Assembly (NCBI RefSeq): GCF_032854445.1
Contig: NC_088301.1
Span: 26,830,402-26,894,401 of the forward strand
Direction: 5' to 3'
DNA length: 64,000 bases
DNA from: Liolophura sinensis
Lineage: Eukaryota; Mollusca; Polyplacophora; Chitonida; Chitonidae
How positions within the stretch are numbered: the first letter of the stretch is position 1; each line of letters starts with the position of its first letter. Below the pieces are notes generated by a model. It had not been told where the DNA came from. It was given only the letters and a program-made list of their open reading frames with translations, and did no database searches. Position numbers and translations under genes: made by a program. Positions 12,171-24,754 of this stretch are shown piece by piece.

Positions 12171-12903
12171 TGTATTCTGAAAGGTGTAAATGGCGAGGGT
12201 GTATTCATTCCAGCCCCCAAAGCATTTCGCTAATCAGTGATATAGATGGTTTGGAGTTTTGTACTTATTGTGTCCCTTTTAGAAGCAATCTGTTGAGCAC
12301 AGTGCTTGGACCAACTCCAGTTAACTCAACCACAGCCTTCTGAATTCACAGGCGTGCCAAGCAAAGCTTCCCATATTTACCAAACGTTATTTTGGCTTCA
12401 TCAAGACTAAGGTTTTTCGACCTTACCCGGCGAATTGTCTGATCTCTCAATTTGTTGAAGTCACATGATTTGGTTTTAGGAACGTGTTTAGCCGTTCAAT
12501 CAAACAGAGTGGCTTTGCCGAGGCTGGCTGGAGTATTGGCCGACTCCGTCCTGCCAAACTAAATCCATCCTCTCAGATCAGCGTTCTCCGCGTTGCGGCA
12601 GCTTTATTCCCCTAACGAAGTTCGATTTCCGAAGAATGGCTACACTACTGATCAAACCGCAATTTTTTTCGCCCTCTTAAGACCCCTGAGTGAGAATTTT
12701 TACCAGCTGTCAATGCGTTAGCTTGATTAGATGAAATAATGGTAATGCCACTGTTTGACCTGATGATATTTTCTTTTTTTTTCAAAGTCAATGGGAAGAA
12801 ATAAAAAAAAAATCCACGAAGTCTTTACTGTCCGACAATGTTTGTCCAGTAAACTTAATACCTCTTAACTCTACCTAGGAATTATGTGACCATTTGCCAA
12901 TTA

Positions 12904-13305
12904 TCACACTGTCTTCACTGCATGTTCGTATTGTGTAAAACCGTTAATTTCCATGCACAAATGATAGGCCTGTCCACTATGAATAGAGTGGTTTGACAAG
13001 ATGACAGCTATAGTGTTTTTTGTGTTGAAACTCCTTGGATAAATTGACGATTGGCATGGTGACAAACGATTAATCTCATCTTTTTGCTGAAGAAGTGGGG
13101 CTACGGTAAAATGTTTGAAGCTAACATATACTGATGTACATTGTGAAGCCGTTAGATGTTCACATCTACATATAGACGTCGAAACAGACACTTGCGCACC
13201 AATCATCAACCATGATGGACGCTCCAGGGCAATAATCGCCGGACCGATTTCTAAAACAACGTTCATCTCAAACCGGTAACAAAATATGACAAAAGAATTC
13301 CCCAT
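12904..13305 (-). pseudogene. 133-codon ORF with a weak GPS-like motif
   Basis: The open frame contains W32-x3-G36, then C46-R-C48-E-H50-L-T52 (bases 13147-13212), which resembles the C-x-C-x-H-L-T end of the GPS/GAIN proteolysis site in adhesion GPCRs and polycystin-like proteins. The cysteine expected after the Gly is Ala here, and the upstream Cys-Trp part is missing. This suggests a relic at most. Its 3' end overlaps a fragment of dispersed repeat B. Confidence 0.2.
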
Positions 13306-13462
13306 ATCGTCGTACTATTTCGTGTAATTCATATGTCGTGTATTTAATAGAATGGTACATCTCTATCAGTACCTATTTGTATGAATACCACGACGTATAT
13401 GGCAATTCGTGAATTATAGTAGACCATTTAGAAGGATATATGTAGCATATACATGAATATTA

Positions 13463-13500
13463 TTTATTTGTTTATTTATTTATTTATTTATTTATTTGGT
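13463..13500. repeat. (TTTA)n microsatellite joined to a SINE-A tail remnant
   Basis: About nine TTTA units followed by GGTCGGGGTTTTTACGTCGT, which resembles the antisense SINE-A end. Confidence 0.7.
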
Positions 13501-15020
13501 CGGGGTTTTTACGTCGTGATAAATATTACACATGGACATTACATTGTAGAGATAAAGTATAAGATGCCCAATTTGTGTAAAGTGTTGACATGTTTACTTG
13601 TAACCGCTTAGCCTCGCACAACAGTTTTCCAGCAGTCACATTCAAAAGCCGTTATAGTGTACCAGCGTTCCATTCGCGCTTACTGTCAAAAGCATTCCTT
13701 ACTTTCCGAACCACCCCAGTCTGACGCGGGAAAGAGCAGCTGTAAGTCATCTGTAAGAGGCCGGTAATCGCGTGGTATCTCCCCTCAAGCTGTTGTTGTC
13801 TGAACTCGGCTCTCCGTTTGCTCGCTGGCCTAAATACATATGCCAGTGTTGATCCACCCTACCAGAAAAAAACTATAGGAGTTCCCCACATTTTATATAC
13901 CTTCCTGTACTGTGGGGATCTTCTGAATGCAGGTTTTCATATAAACCCTAGTTGCGATCCTCGAAAGAAAAACATTCAACGTCATCTACGCCAACACTTT
14001 TGACCTTCGATAAGCCTCTTGAATCTGGTAGTTGCCCGACAAAAATTACAATATTCAGGTTTGGCGAATGTGGCAAAGGTTGCCGAATGTGGACGCATAC
14101 ACTGATGGTAACACCGGTTCGTCGTTCTGGTTTGTTTGTTTACTACAGCGAAAGTGTCTGGATTTGAGTCTCGTGTGATCAGTTCGTAGGTGCAGTGTAC
14201 CGTCGCTGTCAAGGACAAACGTATAAGTTGAACAGTGATGATTTTCGTCACTCGAATCGTGTGTTTTGTTTGTAACATGTTTTCTACAACAGAAACACGT
14301 TATACATATGTATTGAGGAAGATTTGCAAATGATTCTTTTTCATTATTATTAAATTAATATCAGTATATCGACCATCACTGCAGTTACTATTTGTGTGCT
14401 TGCTGTTGGGTATTTAACTTTTATCGATACTTCAGTAATATCCTAATTGTACGTATTCTGACACCAAGTTCTTCAACCATCTCGTGAGCCTTGCAATGGC
14501 TGACCTATTAATCTTCGCCCAATATCTCGTATAGGCTGACTTTGCGAGTTCGCTTTTACAGTACTGTCGTTATTTGAGATTTACACTATCTGCGTATAGC
14601 TTAACGTTATGAGCTATTGCCATGATGCAGGAAAGTGTCGGTGTCTTGTTAGACTCTGTTGTTTAACTGGGGTTGGATTTGTGCTATACAATTATATAAA
14701 CAAAGAAAAAAATGTGAAGCGCCCGACATTAATTCTTCAGTGGCAATGACTGGCGACATGATTAGTGTTAGTGAAGAATCAATCTCTTGTAAGGGTAAGA
14801 CTTTCATTAAAGGTCAAAACTGAATCATGGTACAGTCAAACAATCGTGATCACAAGAACTACTTTTTTCTAAGTATCTAACTGTAGAGTTGCCATAAAGC
14901 TATCTATCTTTTGGGAAAAATGTCATTTTGAGTCTGTAAACCTCATTCAAATGGCAAAAATTTAGTAGAGCGTTTCGCGTCCATCTTTCTGGGCACCGAC
15001 CGTGCTTGGGTAGATCTGAC
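13501..15020. other. Intergenic, nothing recognised
   Basis: Overlapping short ORFs at 13818-14278 show no family resemblance. Confidence 0.5.
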
Positions 15021-15139
15021 ATCAACCTGCGGATGGTCGTGGATTTCCTCCGGGCTCTGCAGGGTTTCCTCCAACCATAATGCTGACCCCCCTCGTATAA
15101 GTGAAATATTCTTGAGTGTGGGGTAAAACATCAGTGAAA

Positions 15140-15170
<31 letters not shown>

Positions 15171-15173
15171 ATC
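15021..15173 (+). mobile_element. SINE-A, 5'-truncated, long AAAT tail
   Basis: Starts at CAACCTGCGGATGGTCGTGG and ends in about eight AAAT units. Confidence 0.82.
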
Positions 15174-15414
15174 TATATGCCTGAATAACGGCCTCCACCT
15201 TGCGTCTCATTTCTCCATTCGGACGTTGGATCTGCTCACGAGTCCATAGATATGGATTTGAATATATTAAGACACATTTCGAATCTTGCCCATCGTATAC
15301 AAGCACTGGAGTTTCCTGAACAAAATCTGTAAGAATTCTAACGGCAGCTTTGCATCCAGAGTGTCTTTCTTTTGTGAATATGTTGCATTCTTGCACCTTG
15401 CATGGTACTTTGTT

Positions 15415-15593
15415 TTTTTATTTATTTATTTGATCGGTGTTTTACGCCGTACTCAAGAATATTTCACTTATACGACGGCGGCCAGCATTATGGTGAGAGG
15501 GAACCGGGCAGAGTCCGGTGGAAACCCACGACCATCCGCAGGTTGCTGAAGACCTTCCCACGTACGGCCGGAGAAGAAGGCAGCATGAGCTGG
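15415..15593 (-). mobile_element. SINE-A, 5'-truncated
   Basis: Antisense element with an exact 12-bp target-site duplication TGGTACTTTGTT (15403-15414 and 15594-15605). Confidence 0.88.
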
Positions 15594-15704
15594 TGGTACT
15601 TTGTTGCGTGCACGGTCAGATATATATCCTGAGAGCTGGGTTAATCTTTTTTGGTTCAGCAAAGAATAGATTGGCTGGTTAGGCGATTTTTTTAAGAAGT
15701 CCGG

Positions 15705-16211
15705 ATGCTATCGTTTTCTGAAAGCTGTAAACAGCGAGCTAGGTTTCTCATAACCCTTACTAAATCTAAGCGTCAAATTAGACATCAGAATACTCCTAGT
15801 CAACCGAAAAAAGAAAGACCATCGAAAATGAAATCGCCCATCCCATTTCCGATTCGACTACTATCACCCATTCCTATCAAAAAAAAAAAAAAACATCTGA
15901 ACGAAGTAAGACCCGTTTGCATACATGCAAATGAGAAGCATTCAGCAGTTACCATTGATGTCAAGGAGACTTTGTCGATATGTCAGACACGTGGTCAAAT
16001 TCAAACTTCAAATTCTTCATCCCTAAGTTTAAAAAAAACTAGGAAAAATGTCGCGTGCGTGTTGAGCCATAAGCTGCTAATTATGTACTGTTCAAAACCG
16101 CACCCCAGAAATAACGACGAGAGAAACGCCATCCCGTACAACAAACATGGCCGTCATCCCGTCTGTTTGCCGCAGCCTAAAATATTGGCCAGGATTAATA
16201 CCACATACTGA
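15705..16211 (+). CDS. 168-codon ORF, basic, unidentified
   Basis: The longest non-repeat ORF in the window. It starts with ATG in a poor context (C at -3), is Lys/Ser/Pro-rich with an A-run coding five Lys, and shows no domain, signal or splice context. It begins just after a SINE-A insertion. Probably chance in Lys-biased AT-rich DNA, though a small disordered protein cannot be excluded. Confidence 0.12.
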   Translation: MLSFSESCKQRARFLITLTKSKRQIRHQNTPSQPKKERPSKMKSPIPFPIRLLSPIPIKKKKKHLNEVRPVCIHANEKHSAVTIDVKETLSICQTRGQIQTSNSSSLSLKKTRKNVACVLSHKLLIMYCSKPHPRNNDERNAIPYNKHGRHPVCLPQPKILARINTTY

Positions 16212-16369
16212 GTCTAATTTTAAGGGTCGAGGCTCACATAGGCATTAAGTGGACGTGTACTCTGGAATGTTTATACAGTCTCTGGTCACACTTTTACCGC
16301 AAATATGACATACCAGAGACAAAGTATGAAAAATACAGAAGACCCGAGCAAACCTTTATCGCTCTAGCT

Positions 16370-16525
16370 GTAAGGCTTCGAATATCAGAAGACTAAAGCA
16401 TAGAAAGTAAAACCAAAGCTGTAACGACAGTGTGATAGTTAACAAATGGTCACACGTATTACCTTGAAATCCGGCAACTTGTGACTTTGCCTCAGACAGG
16501 ATTTTGTTGTAACTGTACATTTATA
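16370..16525 (-). repeat. Dispersed repeat B copy, antisense
   Basis: AACAAATGGTCACACGTATT, GAAATCCGGCAACTTGTGAC and ATTTATATGCTTAAA are the complement of the repeat B core. Confidence 0.5.
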
Positions 16526-16654
16526 TGCTTAAACAGTACCAACGTACACGCCTGCTATTTTTTTTTGTAGTTTTGGAGTAACTGATGTAGTGGCGTTAAT
16601 CCAAAATCATTCAATAATTCTTATATCTACTCGAAACAAGCCTTCTAATGACAT

Positions 16655-16740
16655 GAATGAATGAATGAATGAATGAACGAATGGTCGTGCTTAACAATTT
16701 TTCAGTCATAGGACCACAAGGGCCATTAGGTGTGTGTATA
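16655..16740 (-). mobile_element. SINE-C tail fragment
   Basis: (GAAT)n followed by the antisense of the tail signature (TTAACAATTTTTCAGTCATA). Only the last 80 bp or so remain. Confidence 0.5.
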
Positions 16741-17552
16741 TATACTGTGTCTTCTTGTGGAACCCCCGTCCTTGCCTGTTCTTTCTGTGAAAGATCGCAG
16801 TGGGAACAGACCTGAGTTTTTATAGCTGCTACAAGTTGAACGTTCTGTTATAGCGTCGGCCGGTCGGTCGGCCGATCGGTCTTCCGGTCGATCAGAGTTT
16901 TGACATCCTGTGCTTTAAAACGGCCAATACGGAAAACACCAGTGCAAACCAACAGCCCAGTCCAATTTGTTATAACATGACCAATTCACTGTTCCCGTTT
17001 GCAAGGCGACATCGTTTTTTTGGCGGAATCCCGCTGCTATTGTGAAGTTTCGTTCGTTTTTTAGCCTGTGCAGCAAGACAAGATATGGTGGTAACAGATA
17101 ACGAAGGGTCGAAGCGGTCATTTCCATCATTACATGACGTCTCCATCCGCATGTAGTTTGTTGAAAAAAATTTTTGTAAGAATTAACACTCAAGTCTAAA
17201 CCTTCAAATTGAAACCCTTAAAGTGGAGAGCTGTTCAAAAGAAGAAAAGGGCGAGAATCATCAAAAATACATCCAGAAATAGCTGCCTGAACTATGCCTT
17301 TACGCCGAACCAGGAAGTGATAATAGCAACCTTGGGTGGAAGTGATAAAGGCCATAATTGCATATACTGACAAGGGTTGTTTAAAGACGGTATGTCATCC
17401 AATCAGGGTTTGCCAACCACATGGCACTGCCAAGACACTTCTGTATGATATTTCTGCGAGTTCAAGTGCCATAAACACAATCGCGAAAATGTAACATTTA
17501 ATATTGTCACTTACCCGATTGATTAGACCTGAATGGCATGATGGTGCATGTA

Positions 17553-17905
17553 TCACTCCCAAAAAAATAGTCTGTTAATTTTAGCAAAAAGTTTGTTGTC
17601 TGAGTGATGTTAGAATGTATTTTGTTAACATAAGATAACAATGTCATATTCAACATAGTAGTCCAGCACAGTCTTTATGTTGATACGACGTTAAACCCCA
17701 AACATTCACTCACTATGTTGAATCAATAGAATAGGTATGCCATTTTTCACATAGATAGGTATGCCATTTTTCACGTAAATAGGTATGCCATTTTTCACAT
17801 AAATAGGTATGCCATTTTTCACATAAATAGGTATGCCATTTTTCACGTAAGTAGGTATGCCATTTTTCACATAATATGTTCGATTAACATAATACATGTG
17901 AAACG
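17553..17905. mobile_element. Disrupted MITE relative with inserted SINE tail and 24-bp array
   Basis: The left arm CACTCCCAAAAAAATAGTC and GTTGTCTGAGTGATGTTAGA match the 40328 element. It is interrupted by a SINE-like tail (17655-17715), resumes with TATGTTGAATCAATAGAAT, and then contains the 24-bp array. Confidence 0.45.
17731..17874. repeat. 24-bp tandem array, 6 copies
   Basis: Unit ATAGGTATGCCATTTTTCAC plus ATAA/GTAA, nearly exact. The - strand ORF with repeated YVKNGIPI is a by-product of the unit length. Confidence 0.9.
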
Positions 17906-18044
17906 AATTTGTTGTGGATTTTGTTTTTTAAATGTGTCTTTCCCATTTATATATACTTTGTAGCGCTGATATTTTGCTTTGGGAAAAATGGTCTTGCGAC
18001 GATTGATGTAACATTTCCATTTATGCTGTATGTAATATACAGAA

Positions 18045-18170
18045 ATGTATTGATTTGTTCATTTGTTTGACTGCTTTGTGTGCCGTACACAAGCATATTT
18101 TCACTTTTATATGACGGTGGGGATAGTTTATGAGTAAAAAACAAAATGGGCAGAGTCTAGGGAAAACATC
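18045..18170 (-). mobile_element. SINE-A, old degenerate copy
   Basis: Antisense remnant: TGTGCCGTACACAAGCATAT, ATGACGGTGG and GGGCAGAGTC can be aligned to the tail region. Confidence 0.5.
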
Positions 18171-18770
18171 GCCTTGTCGCCAGCTCTGCGTCTTCATTAA
18201 ATCAATCTAGACAATTTACTTTCGTCGCTACGCTTTAATATCACTCAAGAAACTTAGCTTCTTATATGTGAATTTGTGTGACTCGAAAAAAATATTATGC
18301 AGCTACCTGACAAGCCTTCTAAATTAAGGCAGTGATAGCCAGGATTAAACATTATGAACAGTGCATGATGAAACTGTGCTAATAATCAGGAATTTGGTTG
18401 TCCCCATGTCAAAGTCACATGGGCTCAATAATGAAGATTAAATGGCCTGTTGTACGAGGTTAGTTGCAACACGCGGACATGGCGTAACCTTCATGCCGAC
18501 ATATATAGCCACTACATCACCAAGGTCATTGGTGATTGTTTTGTAAGATTGGCTCAGGTGTACAATGTTCAACCAAATCGGTTAATTATACTCGTTTTAA
18601 TGTTCAACGCAATGACAGAACAGCATTTTAAGTAAATCTTGACCAGTGACTATGTTGGGTGGAACATCCCATCTTAGCCATTTCTGTTTACAAATGCTTC
18701 ACTTTATATAAACTAAGAGTAAAAATGTTCCTTAAATTAACTTAAAGGCTGGAGTCCTTTGTATTTGGTT

Positions 18771-18895
18771 TTGGTTATAACTATATTATAACTAAAGTTA
18801 TGACAGTTTTGGTTATAACTATATTATAACTAAAGTTATAGCAGGTTTCTTTATAACTATATTATAACTTAAGTTATCAAAGGTTTAGTTATAAG
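18771..18895. repeat. Three copies of a palindrome-rich AT unit
   Basis: GGTTATAACTATATTATAAC then TAAAGTTAT, repeated at 18771, 18810 and about 18848. Confidence 0.75.
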
Positions 18896-19832
18896 TCTGG
18901 CTATAAACTTTGGCCAGGAGTCGTACAGGAGGGTTGTCTAAACCCAACCCATGCTCAGCGTGTCATATTTGCCTATTTATTTTGCTTCGTTGTGGTTTTG
19001 AGGAATATACCCTCTGAAGCATTTAGTGTTTGCTCCAGCATCATTGACTCGATGTTTTGACTATTTTTGACCACAGTGGCTATATTGTGTCAGATCGATG
19101 TATCGTGCTAGCCTTGTGTCGTTCTGGGGTCATCTTGGTGAGATTTTTCACACGTTTTTGGAGGCCGGAAGTTTCAAGCTCGTGCAGGAAAAAAAAAACC
19201 TCTCAATTTCTACAAAGATTTTATGATAGATCTTCACCACACTCGAAAAAGAAAGGTAACTACTGATACAGGTGTAGATTTTTTTCAATTGTAGGCCACA
19301 AATTTAGAACAGTTTGATCTTAGCATGCTGTGGAAATCAATGATAGTATAGCACATTAAAGCAGAAAAGGTCCATTTCATTTGAGTAGGCTGCTTTTGCT
19401 TCGGATCTGACCAATCAGTTGAAGGAAAATGCGATCCAGATTTGACTTTGTTGAGTATATGACTGCAGGCTTCAAGGAATCTCCGTATATGGGCATACAA
19501 GATGGCCATGACAAATACCTGGACGGCGGTTTCAACGAAGGCTGTACCGAGTGCAGGATCCTCTTTCACGATGTATTTTATAGACATTATTCATGACAGT
19601 TCATTCAATCTTAGACACATCAGTTCGGTTACTTCCGCAGCTGTGGTAACATTTTCTCTGTATTTCTTTCTAGTGCGTCCATTTTAATTATCTTTATGTC
19701 AACAGCATGAATATTTCACTTCCCACATGAGTATCTGAGAATGATAAATTAACAAGATGCTCCACGAAGCTTATTCAAGGAGGAGCAAAATGAGGCATGT
19801 TATTTATTAATATGTTGTTATATATACGTCTT

Positions 19833-20092
19833 GGGTGCCTCGTGGCTCAGTTGGTTAACGCGCTAGCGCAGCGTAAAGACCCAGAAGCCTCTCACCAATG
19901 CGCTCTGTGAATTCAAGTCCAGTTCATGCTTGCTTCCTCTCCGGCCGTACGTGGGAAGGTCTGCCAGCAACCTGCGGATGGTTGTGGGTTTCCCCCGGGC
20001 TGTGCATGGTTTCCTCCCACCATAATGCTGGCCGCCGTCGGAAAGTGAAATATTCTTCAGTACGGCGTGAAATACCAATCAAAGAAATACAA
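19833..20092 (+). mobile_element. SINE-A, near full length
   Basis: Complete head (GTGGCTCAGTTGGTTAACGC), box B (GAATTCAAGTCC), body and tail. Flanks share ATATATACGTCT / ATATTTACGTCT. A short antisense remnant of the same family follows at 20100-20165. Confidence 0.88.
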
Positions 20093-20523
20093 AAAATTAT
20101 ATTTACGTCTACTCAAGATATTTCACGTATATGACGACGATCAGATATATGGATAGAGGAGACCTGACAACTGTGAGGAAATCGCTTCCCCTCGACAGGT
20201 CCCTAATTGAAAACTGTAAAATAATCAGAGTTCGAATCAGCTTCGTTGGTCTTATTTAAGACGCACCAGACATTGCGGGGGCCTCGAGTAATTGAATCGC
20301 GATGCAGATCATGCGCAAAACCATGTTTTGCGTTCGTCATCATTTAAGCAATATGCAAACAGTTTTAGCGTCTTTGACCGTCAAGAACAGGACTGTAGGG
20401 GAGTTAGTCAAAACCTGATGATGTGTTAAATTTGAATGGTTAAATTTATTATCCGAATTCTTACTTAACTATACCACCAAAAAGACCCTAAATTATCCTA
20501 TCCCTGGTGTCGACTTTCAACAT

Positions 20524-20931
20524 GTGGTCAGTCTTTTTTTTCTTATTATCAGAAGTGCTGATCCGTCTTTACCAGCCATTTACCAGACCTTCTCAGCAGT
20601 CTCAAGTATGGCACAGATGCTGCAGTGGTTTCTATCACACGGCCAACTGGATAACAATCAAAACCCCAGTCACTTGAGCAATTGCTATTTCATATGGTTA
20701 AAGGCGGTAGGTATACAAGCCGCTGACGCCTTTGATCTGGAGATGATACAGGAGCCTGCTCCTTTGCGACGTAGCTTGGCTTCCGCCCAAGCGCTATACG
20801 TCTGCTCGCCAAGACGGTCCTACAGTCCTTGTCTACAGCCCGGACATGCGTCTAATGTCTGGAGGCTTATCTTAATCTTGCCATTTCTTGCTGAACAGCT
20901 GAACCCATTCAGTTACCCTGTCGTATTTTAA
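20524..20931 (+). other. 135-codon open frame without an ATG start
   Basis: The frame opens at a GTG; the first in-frame ATG is about 29 codons in. The GC-richer second half reads LEMIQEPAPLRRSLASAQAL. It is a possible exon or relic; no family recognised and no convincing splice sites. Confidence 0.15.
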
Positions 20932-21169
20932 ATCGATTTTTATTTAAACATAAATCAAAGTGAGAGTACTGTAGTTATATGTTCGAATATTATACAAAAA
21001 GACGGATCATAGCTTAGCTTCGAAAAAAGGGTACAGCTGGCAGTACAAAAAAAAAAGGTCACGTATGGCCATAACATCACACGACGGCGTTAAGAAATTT
21101 TAGGTTATTGTCGTTATCTGTTAATTTGATAGGTATTTAACGCCATGCATAGTAAAACATTTTAAGCCA

Positions 21170-21350
21170 TGATTTTAGGGAGCCTGTAACTTAGTACCAT
21201 TTAAGCATTTAGATGAAGTTAGTATAAAACTTTACAACTGAGGTGAATTGACAAGAGGCTGTATTTCGCCCATTACGTGTGACCATTTGTCAACTACCAC
21301 AATGTCATCGCTGCTCTGAATTTGCTGCCTTTGCTGTAATCTTCACTGAT
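21170..21350 (+). repeat. Dispersed repeat B copy, best match to the first
   Basis: TTGACAAGAGGCTGTATTTC, ACGTGTGACCATTTGTCAAC and TTTGCTGCCTTTGCTGTAAT match the copy at 3436. Confidence 0.65.
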
Positions 21351-21702
21351 ACAATAGCGATCAGTTTTACGAGTGGAGCAAAACCATCTACATAGTTAGC
21401 GATTGCGTTTTTATAAACTCGGAGGTCGCTAGTTAGAGACCCATATCTATTTTTAACACGTGGAATTTTGCCAGAACAAGAAGGTGAAATCGCAAATCAC
21501 GGTAATGATGTCATAAGTACCCTTGTAGAGAAAATGATTTATACCTTAGACCTTACCTGAGTCAGTTAGATTATCTAATGTTTAAAAACAGCTGTGGTTG
21601 TAACATCTTATTCTCAAGGCACATGAGCCGGACTGCTCATTTTAACAATACGGTGCGGTAGAGAGTAAATACTGTAAAAATGTCGTTCAAGAATATTTGA
21701 GT

Positions 21703-21921
21703 ATGTACTTTGGGAGGGTGGGGGTATGTGGGGTTGTCCTTGTGCTTTTAGGTGTCTTAACATTTTGCTATAATAATCCTAGAGACAACCGAACAGTTTG
21801 GAGATTGAGAGAGAGAATGCTGATAGAACGAGTTCCCAGACCCATTGTTGACACTCCCTGTCGGTCATTAGAGCCCAAAACCTTACGACTTCTCGGGCGA
21901 AAGGCCCGGTCGTCTAAATGA
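21703..21921 (+). CDS. 72-residue ORF with an N-terminal hydrophobic segment
   Basis: ATG with A at -3. Residues 7-25 form a hydrophobic stretch (VGVCGVVLVLLGVLTFCY) that could be a signal peptide or type II anchor. A basic, hydrophilic part follows, ending TLRLLGRKARSSK. A -GRK- motif is the usual shape of an amidation/cleavage site in peptide precursors. ATTAAA (22012) and AATAAA (22022-22027) lie about 100 bp downstream. It could be a small secreted peptide, the first exon of a type II membrane protein, or chance. No similar protein recognised. Confidence 0.28.
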   Translation: MYFGRVGVCGVVLVLLGVLTFCYNNPRDNRTVWRLRERMLIERVPRPIVDTPCRSLEPKTLRLLGRKARSSK

Positions 21922-21954
21922 TGGATAGCACATTGTTCAATACGTTAACATTCA

Positions 21955-22325
21955 CATGGTCAGTTCATGAGATCCTCGGACTGTATGTCCCTAAACTTAA
22001 TCTCAGATCAGATTAAAAACCAATAAATTCGGATAATCCAGCGGAAAATAACATGAAAGTAACACGTTTTCGAGAAGAAAGACCTAGAAGTCCCATGTCG
22101 AAGTGCTCTTCAGTACAAAAATAAGTTCAGTTGAGGAGATCGTTGCGTAGTACATCCTTAAACTCATTCCTAATCTCACATCAGCTTAATAACGGTAAAA
22201 CTCTGCCCAATCATTCAGCCACAGAATCCAGCTTGTGCAATGACACCAATGTATTAGTCTAATGTTTTCTATAGGAGAAGAAGCTGTAGAAGTCTTATCT
22301 TGAAGCGCTTTGAATAGGGCCTTCC
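21955..22325. repeat. Old tandem duplication, unit about 185 bp
   Basis: GAGATC...CCTAAACTTAATCTCAGATC and GAGATC...CCTTAAACTCATTCCTAATC correspond, as do CACGTTTTCGAGAAGAAAGA / AATGTTTTCTATAGGAGAAG and the GAAGTGCTCTTCA / GAAGCGCTTTGAA ends. Confidence 0.5.
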
Positions 22326-22329
22326 ACTG

Positions 22330-24590
22330 AGAACATACCCTGCTTCAATAATTTGGGGTAATGTACGAGGCACTGATACGAGCTGTTTTTTCTCTTTTAA
22401 GACAAACTGGCTAGGATGACAATAGGTACATTGCTATCTGTGTATGACGTATGGTTTAGTGTACTGGTTCTACACTGCCAGCTGAGCTTTCAAAGAAGCA
22501 TAAACGCTTTTTTACCTTGAAAACCTTAGAGAAATGTCTTTTGTAGATGAATGAAGCCTGTGCTAATTGGTGCAATTAACGTTCGCTGAACCCTTCTTCT
22601 GTCAGTTAAGCCTGACCTGTGTTATAAGATATACCAAACAGTTCCACAGGTGATTAACATTGGCATAGTTACCCTGAACCCCCCAAAAAGTAGAACTGTG
22701 GGTGCAGTTTGAAATCATAATTCTTTTTGAAAATAAAAAAAATATATTGTTAAGCTGGTTAAGGGCAAGTATAAACTTCACAAAAACGATTTTAAAAAAA
22801 TTTTCTAGAGAAGATAACATTCCTCTGGTGTGCCAAAATAAGTAGTCGAATTTGCTGAGGATTTAGAGTAATTCTGGCACAGCTCTTTTGGGATTGTTTA
22901 TCAACACAACGAGGGTATTTGTCACCCTTCCAGATGCCGTGTTTACAAGCAGATCCCCTTTGTTTGTGAGTGAAAAAAAGTAAGTTAATGTCTCTAACAC
23001 GGACAGCTCGCGGGTTGAGGGTTGAACACTTAACGGCTATAAATGTCTGTCGATTGTTTAGCTCCGGTCAGAAGTGAAGATTTGTTAGGAAGCCCCGCCA
23101 ACACTTCCAGTCACACACCGTGCTTTATTCATTTTCGCTGATTTCATTTCCCTCTTTGTAAATGAACCGTGCTGAATCTCGCTAGGTGCTACTTACAATC
23201 CTCATTACCAGTCTAATCATCCGCTCCGCGGTAGGTAACGGTATTCCGTTAAGTCAGATTGGATGCCTAATGTTTAAGCGGCGCTCAGCTGTACAATGTC
23301 GTATCGTGCACAATGATCGTATGCAGAGTTACTATGTTCATTCTTTCCCTGTAATCTATATCCGATAATGTCTTTACCTTTGCACCATAATGACTTCACG
23401 TGCAGGTTATTCCTGCTGGAAACTCGTCCAGATATACAGCTTGTAACTGTCCAAGCTTGTAAACAATGTCCATTTAATTCCAATGAATTTGGACAGAATG
23501 AATTTAGCGTTTCTCCTACTTGTCTCCGGCTTCACATACAGTTAACCTATAATATATAATATAGGTTAAGCTTAACCTATAATAATCGACTATTTGACGT
23601 TGACATGGGCTGGAAACATGATTAAATACAGTTATAAGTCGAAACTTACAACTATTAATTTTACAGCTTGTGCAATCATATATCTCTCAGAAACTTAGGG
23701 ATGTTTGTACACCACCTACAGTTTTAAGGACTCGTGCCTTTCCTACTACAGGTATATGGCAGGGCCATCGGCCATTAATGTTCTGTGGTTTGTGCCCATA
23801 ATCAGGTTCTACTATGATCTACTCCAGGAACTGGTACCTCTCCTGACCAAAGCATCGATGTTTACACGAACCACAAGTGGGTTTATTTGTTTGCGCGTAG
23901 AGTATGTATATTTCTGTGCTGAGTACAATATGTATTTATAAATAAATGTGAAAACATGCAGTGTCCCCATTCTTGCTGCTAATGTCGCTAAGAGCAAGGA
24001 AACAGCATTGGCTGGCCCGGTGTAAGTATAATATGACTGGCTGAGGTGTCATACCTGGTGTCTCGGGCATGATACTTCGGTGGCGGCAGCACTTTGACGG
24101 CATGGACTCGCCCGTCACAAAAAGATTTTGATCAAAGCGTAGGTGTTGATTCGACTGACTGAGTGCGTGGATTGTTTGTGTCAAGAGTAATGTATTAATT
24201 TTAATACCCAGTGCAACATGTATTAATCAATGGATATGTAATCATGCAGTATCCTCGGTCCTGAAAGATTCTTAATTTGCTCTGCATTATTCTTAATATT
24301 ATTACGAACAATAAGATGAACTCAATAAGTTTTCGTGAAGTCAAATATTTTGGGCCTTGGACCATTCGCCTGATGTTGAGGCTTGTCAGTGTCCAGGTGA
24401 AGAGAAATACACCGTCTAAAACTGTATCTGAGTACAAAAAGTATTGCGTCTTCAGAAAACTACATGCATTGATTTCTAAATTCCATCGAATCCTGGCCTA
24501 ATGAGGACTTATATCAGACGAATTTTGCATCTGCGAACAATTGTCGGACCGTTTGTGCAGTTTGATGTTCGGTATAGACCACCAATATGT
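22330..24590. other. Intergenic, palindrome only
   Basis: Nothing recognised apart from the palindromes at 23544-23580. Confidence 0.5.
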
Positions 24591-24754
24591 GTAATAAATC
24601 TGTGCGAATCATCGGTTGGAATGTTTGTCAGTAACTTTCCAAAGATGTTTGGATTAAATCGAGCACTCCGTGTTTCCTCCATCTCCAAAAATGAACGGCA
24701 TCGTTCAATGTCTTGAGTATGGCGTAAAACAACCATCAAAAAAGACATTAACTA

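Noticed and set aside
11840-12233. 117- and 126-codon ORFs on opposite strands
   Set aside because: Both cross repeat B and the 36-bp tandem repeat; no independent support.
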